Shown piece by piece: positions 19,737 through 27,509 of a DNA stretch of 64,000 nt; the first letter of the stretch is position 1, and the number at the start of each line of letters is the position of its first letter. This DNA is from Chitinophagales bacterium (GTDB taxonomy: Bacteria; Bacteroidota; Bacteroidia; Chitinophagales; LD1), in the NCBI GenBank assembly GCA_026129525.1, contig JAHCHW010000011.1:1-64000 (forward strand), written 5' to 3'. Under the pieces are notes generated by a model. The model was not told the DNA's origin and searched no databases. It saw only the letters and a program-made list of their open reading frames with translations. A program made the translations under genes and the position numbers.

Positions 19737-21128
19737 TTAGAACTTACGAACAGTAAAGTAGAAGGTGGTGCCGTTCTCAGGACTGCTCTCAAACCATATC
19801 TCACCGTGGTAGTACTCCACTATCTTTTTGCAGATAGCCAACCCTATTCCCGTACCATCAAACTCTTGTTCGGTGTGCAGCCTCTTAAACATTTGGAAAA
19901 TGGTAGCAGAATACTCCTTTGATATACCAATACCGTTATCGCTTACAGCAAATGTATAGTGGTTAAGGGAGTTTGTCCATGTAACGTTTACCTGCGGTTG
20001 CTCTTTTCGGTTAAACTTCAATCCGTTGCTGATAAGATTCTGAAACACGTGATACATGAGCGAAGCATGCACATTATTAACTATCGGCAAATCCTTTTCA
20101 ATATTTATTGAGCCGTTACAGTTGTTAACCTTTTCCCTTAACTCAAACCGAATGGTGTTTACTACATCATTTAAGTTAACAGGAACAGGAGAAGGAAGGT
20201 TGGTGCCTATGCGACAGTATGCCAATACATCATCAATAAGGCGCTCTAAACGTTTAGCACCGCTATGAGAGTATCTTACAAACTCTTTTGCCTCCTCATT
20301 CATTCCTTCGGCATGTTTTACCTGAAGCAAATTCATGAAACTGGAAATATTACGCACGGGTGCTTTTAAATCGTGCGAGATAATGTAGGCAAATTGTTCT
20401 AGGTCGTTATTGGAGCGTTTAAGTTCCGAAGTTTGTAACTGCATGTGCGCCTTGGAAGTTTCCAGTTCTACCTCACTTTCGTTGGTAGTTCTGGCAAATT
20501 GTATAACCATCGCTAAAAGCACGGTTATTTGCGAAAACATGCTTATCTGCCCTATCACTGCTTGTATCTTTTCATTAAGATTATACTGCACAAGAAGACC
20601 GGAGCTGAATTGATAGCTGGTTAACAATGCAACCGATAGAACCACCGAAACACCTATTTCATACACTCTCCTGTAATCAAACACCAAAAAAGGTAAAGCT
20701 ACTGCCAATATAAGGTGGTGTTCAATACCCGCTAACGGACCGATCAACAGGGCTGACACATACATCAAAACATTGATTACTATGAGAAAAAGGTATCGGC
20801 TGATATTTATTTTGCCATAAGCGTTTAGTGTTAGGGAGGTAATACACAAAAGTTCCCCGGCAGTTAAAAGGCTTATCCAAACCCAACTTTCCCAAAATAT
20901 GGCAGCTGCCAAATAACCGAGTGTTACCAAAAAGGTTAAGGAAACAATAAAGTTGAATGCTCGCACGTATTTTACATCTCGTGTATGGGCTACAGAAGTC
21001 CCTACATTGATAATGATATTGTAAACCGCCAAAAGGGGGTTCAACTCATTAGCTTCTATTGTATCGGAATAAACTTTCTCATTACCGGAGATGGCTACTT
21101 CATGTAGGGAGGTGGAGAGTTTTTTCAT
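19737..21128 (-). CDS. Membrane-bound sensor histidine kinase
   Basis: 463 residues. Six or so membrane helices span about residues 57-212, then a short coiled coil and a phosphoacceptor motif with His252 (IISHDLKAPVRN). The ATPase part shows the N box (VFQNLISNGLKFN), the G1 box (VSDNGIGI) and G2 box (GTGIGLAICKKIVEYYHGEI). No periplasmic sensor, PAS or receiver domain, so the signal may be sensed in the membrane. It is transcribed divergently from the ECF sigma gene at 21413; no response regulator lies nearby. Confidence 0.92.
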   Translation of the reverse strand: MKKLSTSLHEVAISGNEKVYSDTIEANELNPLLAVYNIIINVGTSVAHTRDVKYVRAFNFIVSLTFLVTLGYLAAAIFWESWVWISLLTAGELLCITSLTLNAYGKINISRYLFLIVINVLMYVSALLIGPLAGIEHHLILAVALPFLVFDYRRVYEIGVSVVLSVALLTSYQFSSGLLVQYNLNEKIQAVIGQISMFSQITVLLAMVIQFARTTNESEVELETSKAHMQLQTSELKRSNNDLEQFAYIISHDLKAPVRNISSFMNLLQVKHAEGMNEEAKEFVRYSHSGAKRLERLIDDVLAYCRIGTNLPSPVPVNLNDVVNTIRFELREKVNNCNGSINIEKDLPIVNNVHASLMYHVFQNLISNGLKFNRKEQPQVNVTWTNSLNHYTFAVSDNGIGISKEYSATIFQMFKRLHTEQEFDGTGIGLAICKKIVEYYHGEIWFESSPENGTTFYFTVRKF

Positions 21129-21412
21129 GAGTATGGAGGTTTAGTGATGGAATGTCCTTTCAGGTTCGGAAGTTAGGAATATTTAACGCTTAAAAAAATT
21201 CCCATGCTATTTCTTAAGTAATACAGAACGACTCGGCTTGTATGAACTTACTTTGCTCGTTGTACAGCTACCGGAACCAACTATCATTCCATTATTTACA
21301 ATCACACCTTTTATATGTTTTTAAAAGAGTGTTCACCAAAGGTTCATAAATTAGCGCATTGTAAAATTTTCGTTGTGCCCCTTCGTCTTTCCCTACACAC
21401 GAAGAAGCGACT

Positions 21413-21991
21413 ATGGTAAATTTAAGTATTTCAATGGCTGATGCCCAAAATGAATCTTTAAGCCAAGTAATCCTGAAAGAACGCAAGCGGCTGTTGGAAT
21501 TTATCCGCAGGCGTGTGCCTACACAAGAGGACGCAGAGGATGTTTTACAGGACGTTTTTTATGAACTGGTAAATACCTACCGCTTAATGAAGCCGGTAGA
21601 GCAGATGGCTTCGTGGTTGTTTACCGTTGCCCGCAATAAGATAACAGACCGCTACCGAAAAAAGAAACCCGACTCGTTGGAAGAGCATTTTGCACTCCGC
21701 GCAGGAGATGATGGCGATAAACTGGACATTTCGGATTTTCTTCCTTCAGGTACCAACTCGCCCGAAACTGAAATGATGCGCGAAGCCATTATGCAAGGTT
21801 TGGTTCAGGCTTTAGATGAATTGCCTAAAGAGCAGCGCGAAGTTTTTATAATGCACGAATTGGAAGACCGCAGCTTTCAGGAAATTGCCGAAATAACCGG
21901 TGCAAACTTAAATACTCTGCTTTCGCGAAAAAGATATGCAGTGTTGTACTTGCGCGAACGCTTAGTTAATTTATACAATGACCTTTTTTAA
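21413..21991 (+). CDS. RNA polymerase ECF-type sigma factor
   Basis: 192 residues. Region 2 covers about residues 25-95 (EDAEDVLQDVFYELVNTYR ... MASWLFTVARNKITDRYRKKK) and region 4 about 125-185 (LDELPKEQREVFIMHELEDRSFQEIAEITGANLNTLLSRKRYA). An internal Met at 21434 is an alternative start. No anti-sigma gene of the FecR type follows; instead a 113-residue membrane protein starts 18 bases downstream and could be its partner. Confidence 0.92.
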   Translation: MVNLSISMADAQNESLSQVILKERKRLLEFIRRRVPTQEDAEDVLQDVFYELVNTYRLMKPVEQMASWLFTVARNKITDRYRKKKPDSLEEHFALRAGDDGDKLDISDFLPSGTNSPETEMMREAIMQGLVQALDELPKEQREVFIMHELEDRSFQEIAEITGANLNTLLSRKRYAVLYLRERLVNLYNDLF

Positions 21992-22009
21992 AAACTTAAA
22001 CTATACAGT

Positions 22010-22351
22010 ATGAACCATGTTTTACGATTCGTGGGCGGATTTCTGCTGTTTTGCCTCGCCTTTGTTCTTTTCGGTTACATAACCATGTATTTATGGAACT
22101 GGCTCATGCCTTACCTTTTCAAACTTCCTGAAATAGATTTTGCCATGGGGCTGGGCTTAGTGGTACTGAGCAAAATACTTTTTGGCGGTATTCGTGTAAA
22201 AACTCCCGGACCTATAGGGCAACGCAGATTTTGGAAAGCCAAATGGGAAAGTATGACCGATGAGGAGCGCGAACAATTTAAATCTGATTTTGCAGAGCGT
22301 TGCCGTATGAAATGGGGTAAAGCTCAGATGAAGCCGGAGAAAAACAGCTAG
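22010..22351 (+). CDS. Small membrane protein next to the sigma factor
   Basis: 113 residues: two membrane helices (FVGGFLLFCLAFVLFGYITMYLW and AMGLGLVVLSKILFGGI) and a basic cytoplasmic tail with KWESMTDEEREQFKSDFAERC, resembling a short helical domain. It lies 18 bases after the sigma factor gene and is very probably co-transcribed. Such membrane partners can act as anti-sigma factors, but no known anti-sigma motif is visible, so that is inference only. Confidence 0.75.
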   Translation: MNHVLRFVGGFLLFCLAFVLFGYITMYLWNWLMPYLFKLPEIDFAMGLGLVVLSKILFGGIRVKTPGPIGQRRFWKAKWESMTDEEREQFKSDFAERCRMKWGKAQMKPEKNS

Positions 22352-22461
22352 TGCAACTATCCATCCCTCTTTAACGTGTTACTTGCAAAACACGTAAACC
22401 TAATTGTTTAAACCATTGCAACAGAAATTGCACAAATGCCATTAAGCATTACCTTTCCGCT

Positions 22462-23139
22462 ATGGATAAACGCCTTTTGCCCGAACTAAATAGACAAGCC
22501 ATACCTATTGTATTGTGGAATCTTACCCCTGTACTTGGGGTTCTGCTGTTTGAATGGCAACCTGTGAGTGTATTTATCTGCTATGCGCTTGAAACCATTG
22601 TTATCGGCATTTTTAATGTTTTCCGTTTAACCGCAGTTTATTACTATGGATTGCCGCAAAAGCCAGATGAAAGCGGGGTTTCCGGCCTGGCGGTAATTCC
22701 CTTTTTCATTTTTCATTACTTTTTTTTTGTGTTTGTTCAACTCAGCATTTTTTTTCCCCTAAGCGGTGTAAACAGTTTCGGGCCTTTCGGTGCCTTGAAT
22801 GCCATAGAAAAATTCATGACAATTAAATCAACCAATGCTGCATTGGTGGCTTTTGTAGTGAGTTGCGCCTACTCGTTTATTACCGATTTTATTTTAACCG
22901 GTGCCTATACCAAAAAAACGATGCTGGAGCAGATGTTTGAGCCTTACCCGCGCATTTTTGTACAGCAGTTTGTTGTGATTCTCGGCTCTATGGTATTTAG
23001 TTTAACCGGCAACGGCTGGTTTATTCTTGTCATCTTTATTGCCTTTAAAATGTATTTAGACTTGCTCCTGAAAGATGCCGACCTTATTGCATGGGCAAGA
23101 GAACAGGCTGCAAAGGAGAAACCTGATTCTGAAAGTTAA
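22462..23139 (+). CDS. Multi-pass membrane protein, DUF6498-like
   Basis: 225 residues with about five membrane helices. The pattern VFICYALETIVIGIFNVFRL, then PFFIFHYFFFVFVQLSIFF and FITDFILTGAY resembles the DUF6498 group. A hydrophilic tail (REQAAKEKPDSES) ends it. Function unknown. It lies 110 bases after the sigma factor pair and converges with the repeat protein at 23142, leaving only two bases between the stops. Confidence 0.7.
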   Translation: MDKRLLPELNRQAIPIVLWNLTPVLGVLLFEWQPVSVFICYALETIVIGIFNVFRLTAVYYYGLPQKPDESGVSGLAVIPFFIFHYFFFVFVQLSIFFPLSGVNSFGPFGALNAIEKFMTIKSTNAALVAFVVSCAYSFITDFILTGAYTKKTMLEQMFEPYPRIFVQQFVVILGSMVFSLTGNGWFILVIFIAFKMYLDLLLKDADLIAWAREQAAKEKPDSES

Positions 23140-23141
23140 CC

Positions 23142-24224
23142 TCAGCGAAAAGTAAAAGTGTGTTTATTGCACCATACTTTTGTTTCGTAAGGTTGCAGCG
23201 AGTAAGTAACGGCTTCGTTGTAGAGATTGTATTTTTTTACCATTTGGTCGCTTACTTCCACTTGCTCGCCATAGTAAAACGCTTTCAACCTTCCATTAAT
23301 GTCCTGATAAACTAATATGTCGTTATCTGCTACAAAACTCAACGGCAGGTAACGCTCTAACCAATACTTTTTGCCCTTGTACCAGCACCAAAAATTTTTG
23401 CCTTTATCGGTGTAGGCTATCAAATTTTCTTTCACCAATAACTCAAGCGGGCGGTCTTCCATCAATATTGTTTCCTCGCCTTTGTAATACACTACCAATT
23501 GCTTCAGCAACGATAAGTACGCTACAAATTTTTCTCCGGTGTAATACTCGTTGGTAACATTGGTCATGGTTTCGTGCAACTCGCCATGATCAAAGTATTT
23601 GAAATTGCCGTACTGGTCGGCATATACCATTATATCGCGGTCAACCAAATAATTGGCAGGTTCATACACTTCCAAGGTGCGCAGTTCTCCGTGGTAATAC
23701 ACTTTGAAATTCCCGTTCCTGTCCATATAGGCAAACATATTGTCGCCAATTTTAGCTCTGCGTATTTCGGTTCGCTCCAAAATTTCGGTTTTGCCGTTGT
23801 AAAAAACATTCAGTTCACCAATCGCATTAGTCCAAACAATAAGGCTATCGGAGTAATACACCGAATCTTGTCCCGGGCGGAAAAAGTTTTCGAGCGAAAT
23901 GAACTTGCCATCGTACAACAACTTTAGCTGATTGAAGTTCTGATACAGCAGCCAGTTGTCGGTCATGTAGTAGTCGGGATTGTTATCGTTTACGGTATAG
24001 GTTTGCCCTTTGTAATACACTTTCAGGCGGTTGTTGGCGGCTATGTAAGCAAAAATGTTGCTGCGCCCCACTTTATATGAACGAAGCGGTAGGTTTTCAA
24101 TATACTTCGATTCGCCCGCATCAAACACATACACAAAGTTGTTGATGTCCTGAAAAGGAGCAATGCACTGCGCGTTCAACTGCATTGAAAAAAATACGGG
24201 AAGCAGACAAAAGGCAAATCTCAT
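23142..24224 (-). CDS. Secreted protein made of about ten 35-residue repeats
   Basis: 360 residues. After a signal peptide (MRFAFCLLPVFFSMQLNAQ) the whole protein consists of about ten units of roughly 35 residues. Each follows the pattern D/N-n-h-h-h-Y-x(6)-L/F-K-V-Y-Y-K/H-G-E/K-x(3)-L-E: FAYIAANNRLKVYYKG, FAYMDRNGNFKVYYHG, IAYTDKGKNFWCWYKG, LVYQDINGRLKAFYYG. This suggests a beta-propeller or beta-solenoid made of aromatic strands. No catalytic motif and no sorting domain. I do not recognise the family. Confidence 0.8.
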   Translation of the reverse strand: MRFAFCLLPVFFSMQLNAQCIAPFQDINNFVYVFDAGESKYIENLPLRSYKVGRSNIFAYIAANNRLKVYYKGQTYTVNDNNPDYYMTDNWLLYQNFNQLKLLYDGKFISLENFFRPGQDSVYYSDSLIVWTNAIGELNVFYNGKTEILERTEIRRAKIGDNMFAYMDRNGNFKVYYHGELRTLEVYEPANYLVDRDIMVYADQYGNFKYFDHGELHETMTNVTNEYYTGEKFVAYLSLLKQLVVYYKGEETILMEDRPLELLVKENLIAYTDKGKNFWCWYKGKKYWLERYLPLSFVADNDILVYQDINGRLKAFYYGEQVEVSDQMVKKYNLYNEAVTYSLQPYETKVWCNKHTFTFR

Positions 24225-24603
24225 ACAAGCGAAAATGTAGAATTAAAAAGAAACGGTTTTTAAAGTATTAGCAGTTACTTAAACATCATGCCATATTTAA
24301 TGCCCCCCTTGCAGTATAAACAGTGTAGCCTATTCTTTAGCATTTGTTTTGAATCATATACTATGTGGATAACTTAAAGCTGCTGTTAATAATCGAAACA
24401 ACAACCATGCAACCATTCGCATTTGTACAGCTACTTAATAATAGCGGCAACGCTAAATACCGTTATCTTTTGTTTTAGGTTTTTGATAGTTTCCCAAAAC
24501 GAAGCCCGGCTATGTTAGCCGGGTTTTTTTACGCATATCATAAATCGCACGACATACACCTCTTTTTCCTCTGCAAATTTCAAATTGTTCATCTTAGCAG
24601 TTT
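24225..24603. other. Intergenic region with orphan terminator
   Basis: About 380 bases between divergent genes. It holds a DnaA-box-like TGTGGATAA (24364-24372) and, further right, a strong plus-strand terminator (24503-24531) that follows no ORF. Promoters for both flanking genes should also lie here. The stretch 24364-24531 could be a small RNA gene; no known family was recognised. Confidence 0.45.
24503..24531 (+). terminator. Orphan intrinsic terminator
   Basis: CCCGGCT (24505-24511) pairs with AGCCGGG (24517-24523) over a five-base loop and is followed by seven T. The T run is only on the plus strand, yet no plus-strand gene precedes it, so it ends either a small RNA or a leader transcript of the gene at 24604. 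Confidence 0.8.
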
Positions 24604-25902
24604 ATGCAGCATCGCAGCAATTTTCTGTTTAAAAACTGGGCAGGGAATTTTACTTCCGTTGCTGCAAATTATTTCCAACCCGAAACAGAAACAGAAATTG
24701 CTGAAGTTGTTCGTAGCAGCAATAAAATACGGTTAACCGGAACAGGACACTCATGGTCGGATATTTGCCTAAGCAACCACACCTTGCTGAACCTTGACCG
24801 CTACAACAAAGTATTATATTGCGATAAAGCTAACCTGCAAGTTACCGTGCAAGCCGGTATTAAACTTTGGCAACTGAATGAATACCTGGACAAGCAAGGG
24901 TTGGCATTAAAAAATCTCGGCTCTATTGCAGAACAATCAGTGGCGGGGGCAATCAGCACCGGCACACATGGCTCCGGGATCAATTATCAAATTCTGGCTT
25001 CCCAAATAGAGCAGTTTGCTTTGATAAAGCCCGATGGCAACAGAGTAACAATCCATCACAAAAACGATAAAAACTTTTTCGATACTTCGGTAGTTAACCT
25101 CGGGGCACTAGGCGTAATTTCTGAACTTACATTGAATGTGGCCCCTTCATTTCGCTTGCACGACCAAACTTATGTTGCCGATTTTGATAAAGTAATTGAC
25201 TGCCTTGATGAACTGGTAAACACTACCGACCACTTTAAACTTTGGTGGTTTCCGCATGTTGAAAAAGTGGTGGTTTATCGTTACACACGCACACAAGAAA
25301 CTCCCAACGATTCACGCTTACGCCAATGGCTGATGGACGAGTTTTTATCGGTAAATGTTTATAGGCTATTCTTAAAAATCGGAAACATTAACCGCAATTG
25401 GCGCAGAAATATTAACCGTGCCCTTGTAACAAAGTTTGTGCAGCCGCTAAATCGTATTGAAAAAAGCTATCGGGTGTTTAATGTGCCAAAGCCTCCCGTT
25501 CACCGCGAAACAGAATATGCATTCGACCTGAATGTGGCAAAAGAATTATTGCGCGAATACAAACGAATGATTAACACTTCGGAACACCGTATTAACTTTT
25601 TGCAGGAAATCCGCTTTACAAAAGCCGATGATTATACACTAAGCCCGTGTTACGGGCGAAACACTATGTGGTTAGGCGCTTACAATGCCGATAACTACGG
25701 GTGGGATAAATTGCTTGCCGATTTTGAACAACTTGCCATGCAATACAATGGGCGACCGCATTGGGGTAAAGAATTTAACGTGCCTCCGCAATACATCAAA
25801 CAGCAATATCCTCTTTTTGCCGAATTTGAAAAGTTGCGTAGTGAAATCGATCCTGAAGATAAATTTGTAAACGACTACATCAATCGATTTTTTTGCAGTT
25901 AA
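24604..25902 (+). CDS. FAD-linked oxidase, D-arabinono-1,4-lactone/L-gulonolactone oxidase family
   Basis: 432 residues. The N-terminal FAD-binding PCMH domain shows IRLTGTGHSWSDICLS, VTVQAGIKLWQLNEYL, and SVAGAISTGTHGSG; the C-terminal ALO domain shows FKLWWFPHVEKVVVYRYTRT and HWGKEFNV near the end. This is the sugar-lactone (aldonolactone) oxidase family. The strict substrate is unknown in bacteria. Two short hydrophobic stretches may bring it to the membrane. It is followed 11 bases later by the YciI-like gene. Confidence 0.88.
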   Translation: MQHRSNFLFKNWAGNFTSVAANYFQPETETEIAEVVRSSNKIRLTGTGHSWSDICLSNHTLLNLDRYNKVLYCDKANLQVTVQAGIKLWQLNEYLDKQGLALKNLGSIAEQSVAGAISTGTHGSGINYQILASQIEQFALIKPDGNRVTIHHKNDKNFFDTSVVNLGALGVISELTLNVAPSFRLHDQTYVADFDKVIDCLDELVNTTDHFKLWWFPHVEKVVVYRYTRTQETPNDSRLRQWLMDEFLSVNVYRLFLKIGNINRNWRRNINRALVTKFVQPLNRIEKSYRVFNVPKPPVHRETEYAFDLNVAKELLREYKRMINTSEHRINFLQEIRFTKADDYTLSPCYGRNTMWLGAYNADNYGWDKLLADFEQLAMQYNGRPHWGKEFNVPPQYIKQQYPLFAEFEKLRSEIDPEDKFVNDYINRFFCS

Positions 25903-25913
25903 AATCATATTAG

Positions 25914-26300
25914 ATGACAACATTTCTGAAATGCTTTGCAGTAACAGTTTTGATAGCTGTTGCAGCCTCAACAAACGCACAGGAAAAACGCGATGAGGAA
26001 TTGAAAGCCTATTATTTTGTTCTGCTAAAGAAAGGTCCCAACCGAACGCAAGACTCTGCTACTGCGGCAAAAATTCAAAAAGAACATTTAGACAACATCA
26101 ATAGGTTGGCTTCTATAGGAAAACTGAATGTTGCCGGACCGTTTTTAGATGATGGCGATATGCGCGGCATTTTCATTTTCGACTCCGGTAATGAACAAGA
26201 AGTGATTGCATTGGTTGAAAGCGACCCTGCCATTAAAGCCGGGAGGCTCAGCTACGAGATACACCCTTGGATGACGCAAAAGGGGATTTGTTTTAAATAG
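25914..26300 (+). CDS. Exported YciI-like protein
   Basis: 128 residues. Signal peptide MTTFLKCFAVTVLIAVAASTNAQ, then a YciI/dimeric ferredoxin-like domain: KAYYFVLLKKGPNR, HLDNINRLASIGKLNVAGPFLDDGDMRGIFIF and ALVESDPAIKAGRLSYEIHPW. The conserved His and Asp (HLDNI and ESDPA) match the family's putative active site. Most YciI proteins are cytoplasmic, so the signal peptide is notable. It probably shares a transcript with the FAD oxidase. Confidence 0.85.
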   Translation: MTTFLKCFAVTVLIAVAASTNAQEKRDEELKAYYFVLLKKGPNRTQDSATAAKIQKEHLDNINRLASIGKLNVAGPFLDDGDMRGIFIFDSGNEQEVIALVESDPAIKAGRLSYEIHPWMTQKGICFK

Positions 26301-26387
26301 TTGCAGAAAAATGTGTAGGTAAACTTTCTGACACCCTAACTACACCAGCAGTGGACTTTTTACAAGTATAAGTAGCAACGTAGCTAT

Positions 26388-26404
26388 CTGTTTTCAGAAA
26401 ACAG
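26388..26404. promoter_or_regulatory. Perfect palindrome upstream of nadA
   Basis: CTGTTTTCAGAAAACAG is a perfect 17-base palindrome with an odd centre, about 118 bases before the nadA start. It has the form of a dimeric repressor operator. No regulator is assigned. Confidence 0.4.
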
Positions 26405-26483
26405 GTGCAACATAAAGCTACTCTTTCGTACTCCGCCACCTAACTTTAATCATATCCCCTACAACCTTTTGCCGCTTTATGTT

Positions 26484-26509
26484 TGTTAGGAAATTTCATA
26501 TCCCTAACA
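26484..26509. promoter_or_regulatory. Inverted repeat just before nadA
   Basis: TGTTAGG (26484-26490) and CCTAACA (26503-26509) flank a 12-base AT-rich spacer and end 13 bases before the ATG of nadA. It could be an operator or a hairpin affecting translation of the nadAB messenger. Confidence 0.4.
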
Positions 26510-26522
26510 GATTATAAAGTCC

Positions 26523-27509
26523 ATGTTAATTGAAACGCACCCTCCAGCTATCCAAGAACTTTACTCCGCCATTCGAAAACTGAAACAGGAAAAAGATGCG
26601 GTGGTATTGGCGCATTACTATATGTCGCCCGAACTACAATTAACAGAAAAGGATGGCGGCATTGCCGATTTTATTGGCGATTCGCTGGGTTTGAGTGTTG
26701 AAGCTACCAAAGTAAAAGCAAAGCACATCATCTTTTGCGGAGTAAAGTTTATGGCTGAAACCGCTAAGGTGCTAAACCCCGATAAGCAGGTGTTGATACC
26801 CGATAAGGAAGCGGGCTGCTCGCTCGCATCGAGCATAACCGCTGAAGATGTGCTGGAATTAAAGCGAAAACATCCGGGCGTTCCGGTAATAGCGTACGTA
26901 AATACCTATGCCGAAACCAAAGCCGAGTGCGACATTTGCTGCACTTCGCGCAATGCCCTGGCTATTGCCCGCTCGTTCGATTCCGATACGCTCATATTTA
27001 TTCCCGATGTGTATATGGGGCAGAACCTGCAACAAAAAATAGAAGCCGAAACCGGAAAGAAACTTATTCTGTGGCACGGCACCTGCGAAGTGCATGAGCA
27101 GTTTACCGGCTTATCAATGGAAATGATGAAAAAGGCAAACCCCGATGCCGAAGTGCTGCTGCATTGGGAAGTGCCAAAGGAAACGGTAGCCACATCTTTC
27201 TGCGAAGCAAAAGGAGTATTAGGAAGCACCAACGATATTCTGCGCTATGTAGGGGAAAGCCACGCCAAAAAATTTATTCTGGCTTCGGAGTGCGATTTGG
27301 GAGCCACGTTGAAAGGCATGTATCCCGACAAAGAATTTATTACGCCTTGCTTTAAGTGCCCGTACATGAAAAAGATTACGCTGCAAAACACCCTCGCTAC
27401 GCTACAAGCCATCGGCACACCCGATGCGGCAAAATACGACATCAGCATACCCGAGGAAATCATGCACAAGGCATACATCCCCATTAAACGAATGCTCGAT
27501 TTTGCATGA
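26523..27509 (+). CDS. nadA: Quinolinate synthase A
   Basis: 328 residues. It condenses iminoaspartate with dihydroxyacetone phosphate to quinolinate in NAD synthesis, using one [4Fe-4S] cluster. Visible: VVLAHYYMSPELQ, GDSLGLS, FCGVKFMAETAKVLNP, the three cluster cysteines in ECDICCTS, FCGV-type and ITPCFKCPYMKK regions, and WHGTCEVHEQF. Full length. Its stop overlaps the nadB start by four bases, giving translational coupling with the enzyme that makes its substrate. Confidence 0.97.
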   Translation: MLIETHPPAIQELYSAIRKLKQEKDAVVLAHYYMSPELQLTEKDGGIADFIGDSLGLSVEATKVKAKHIIFCGVKFMAETAKVLNPDKQVLIPDKEAGCSLASSITAEDVLELKRKHPGVPVIAYVNTYAETKAECDICCTSRNALAIARSFDSDTLIFIPDVYMGQNLQQKIEAETGKKLILWHGTCEVHEQFTGLSMEMMKKANPDAEVLLHWEVPKETVATSFCEAKGVLGSTNDILRYVGESHAKKFILASECDLGATLKGMYPDKEFITPCFKCPYMKKITLQNTLATLQAIGTPDAAKYDISIPEEIMHKAYIPIKRMLDFA

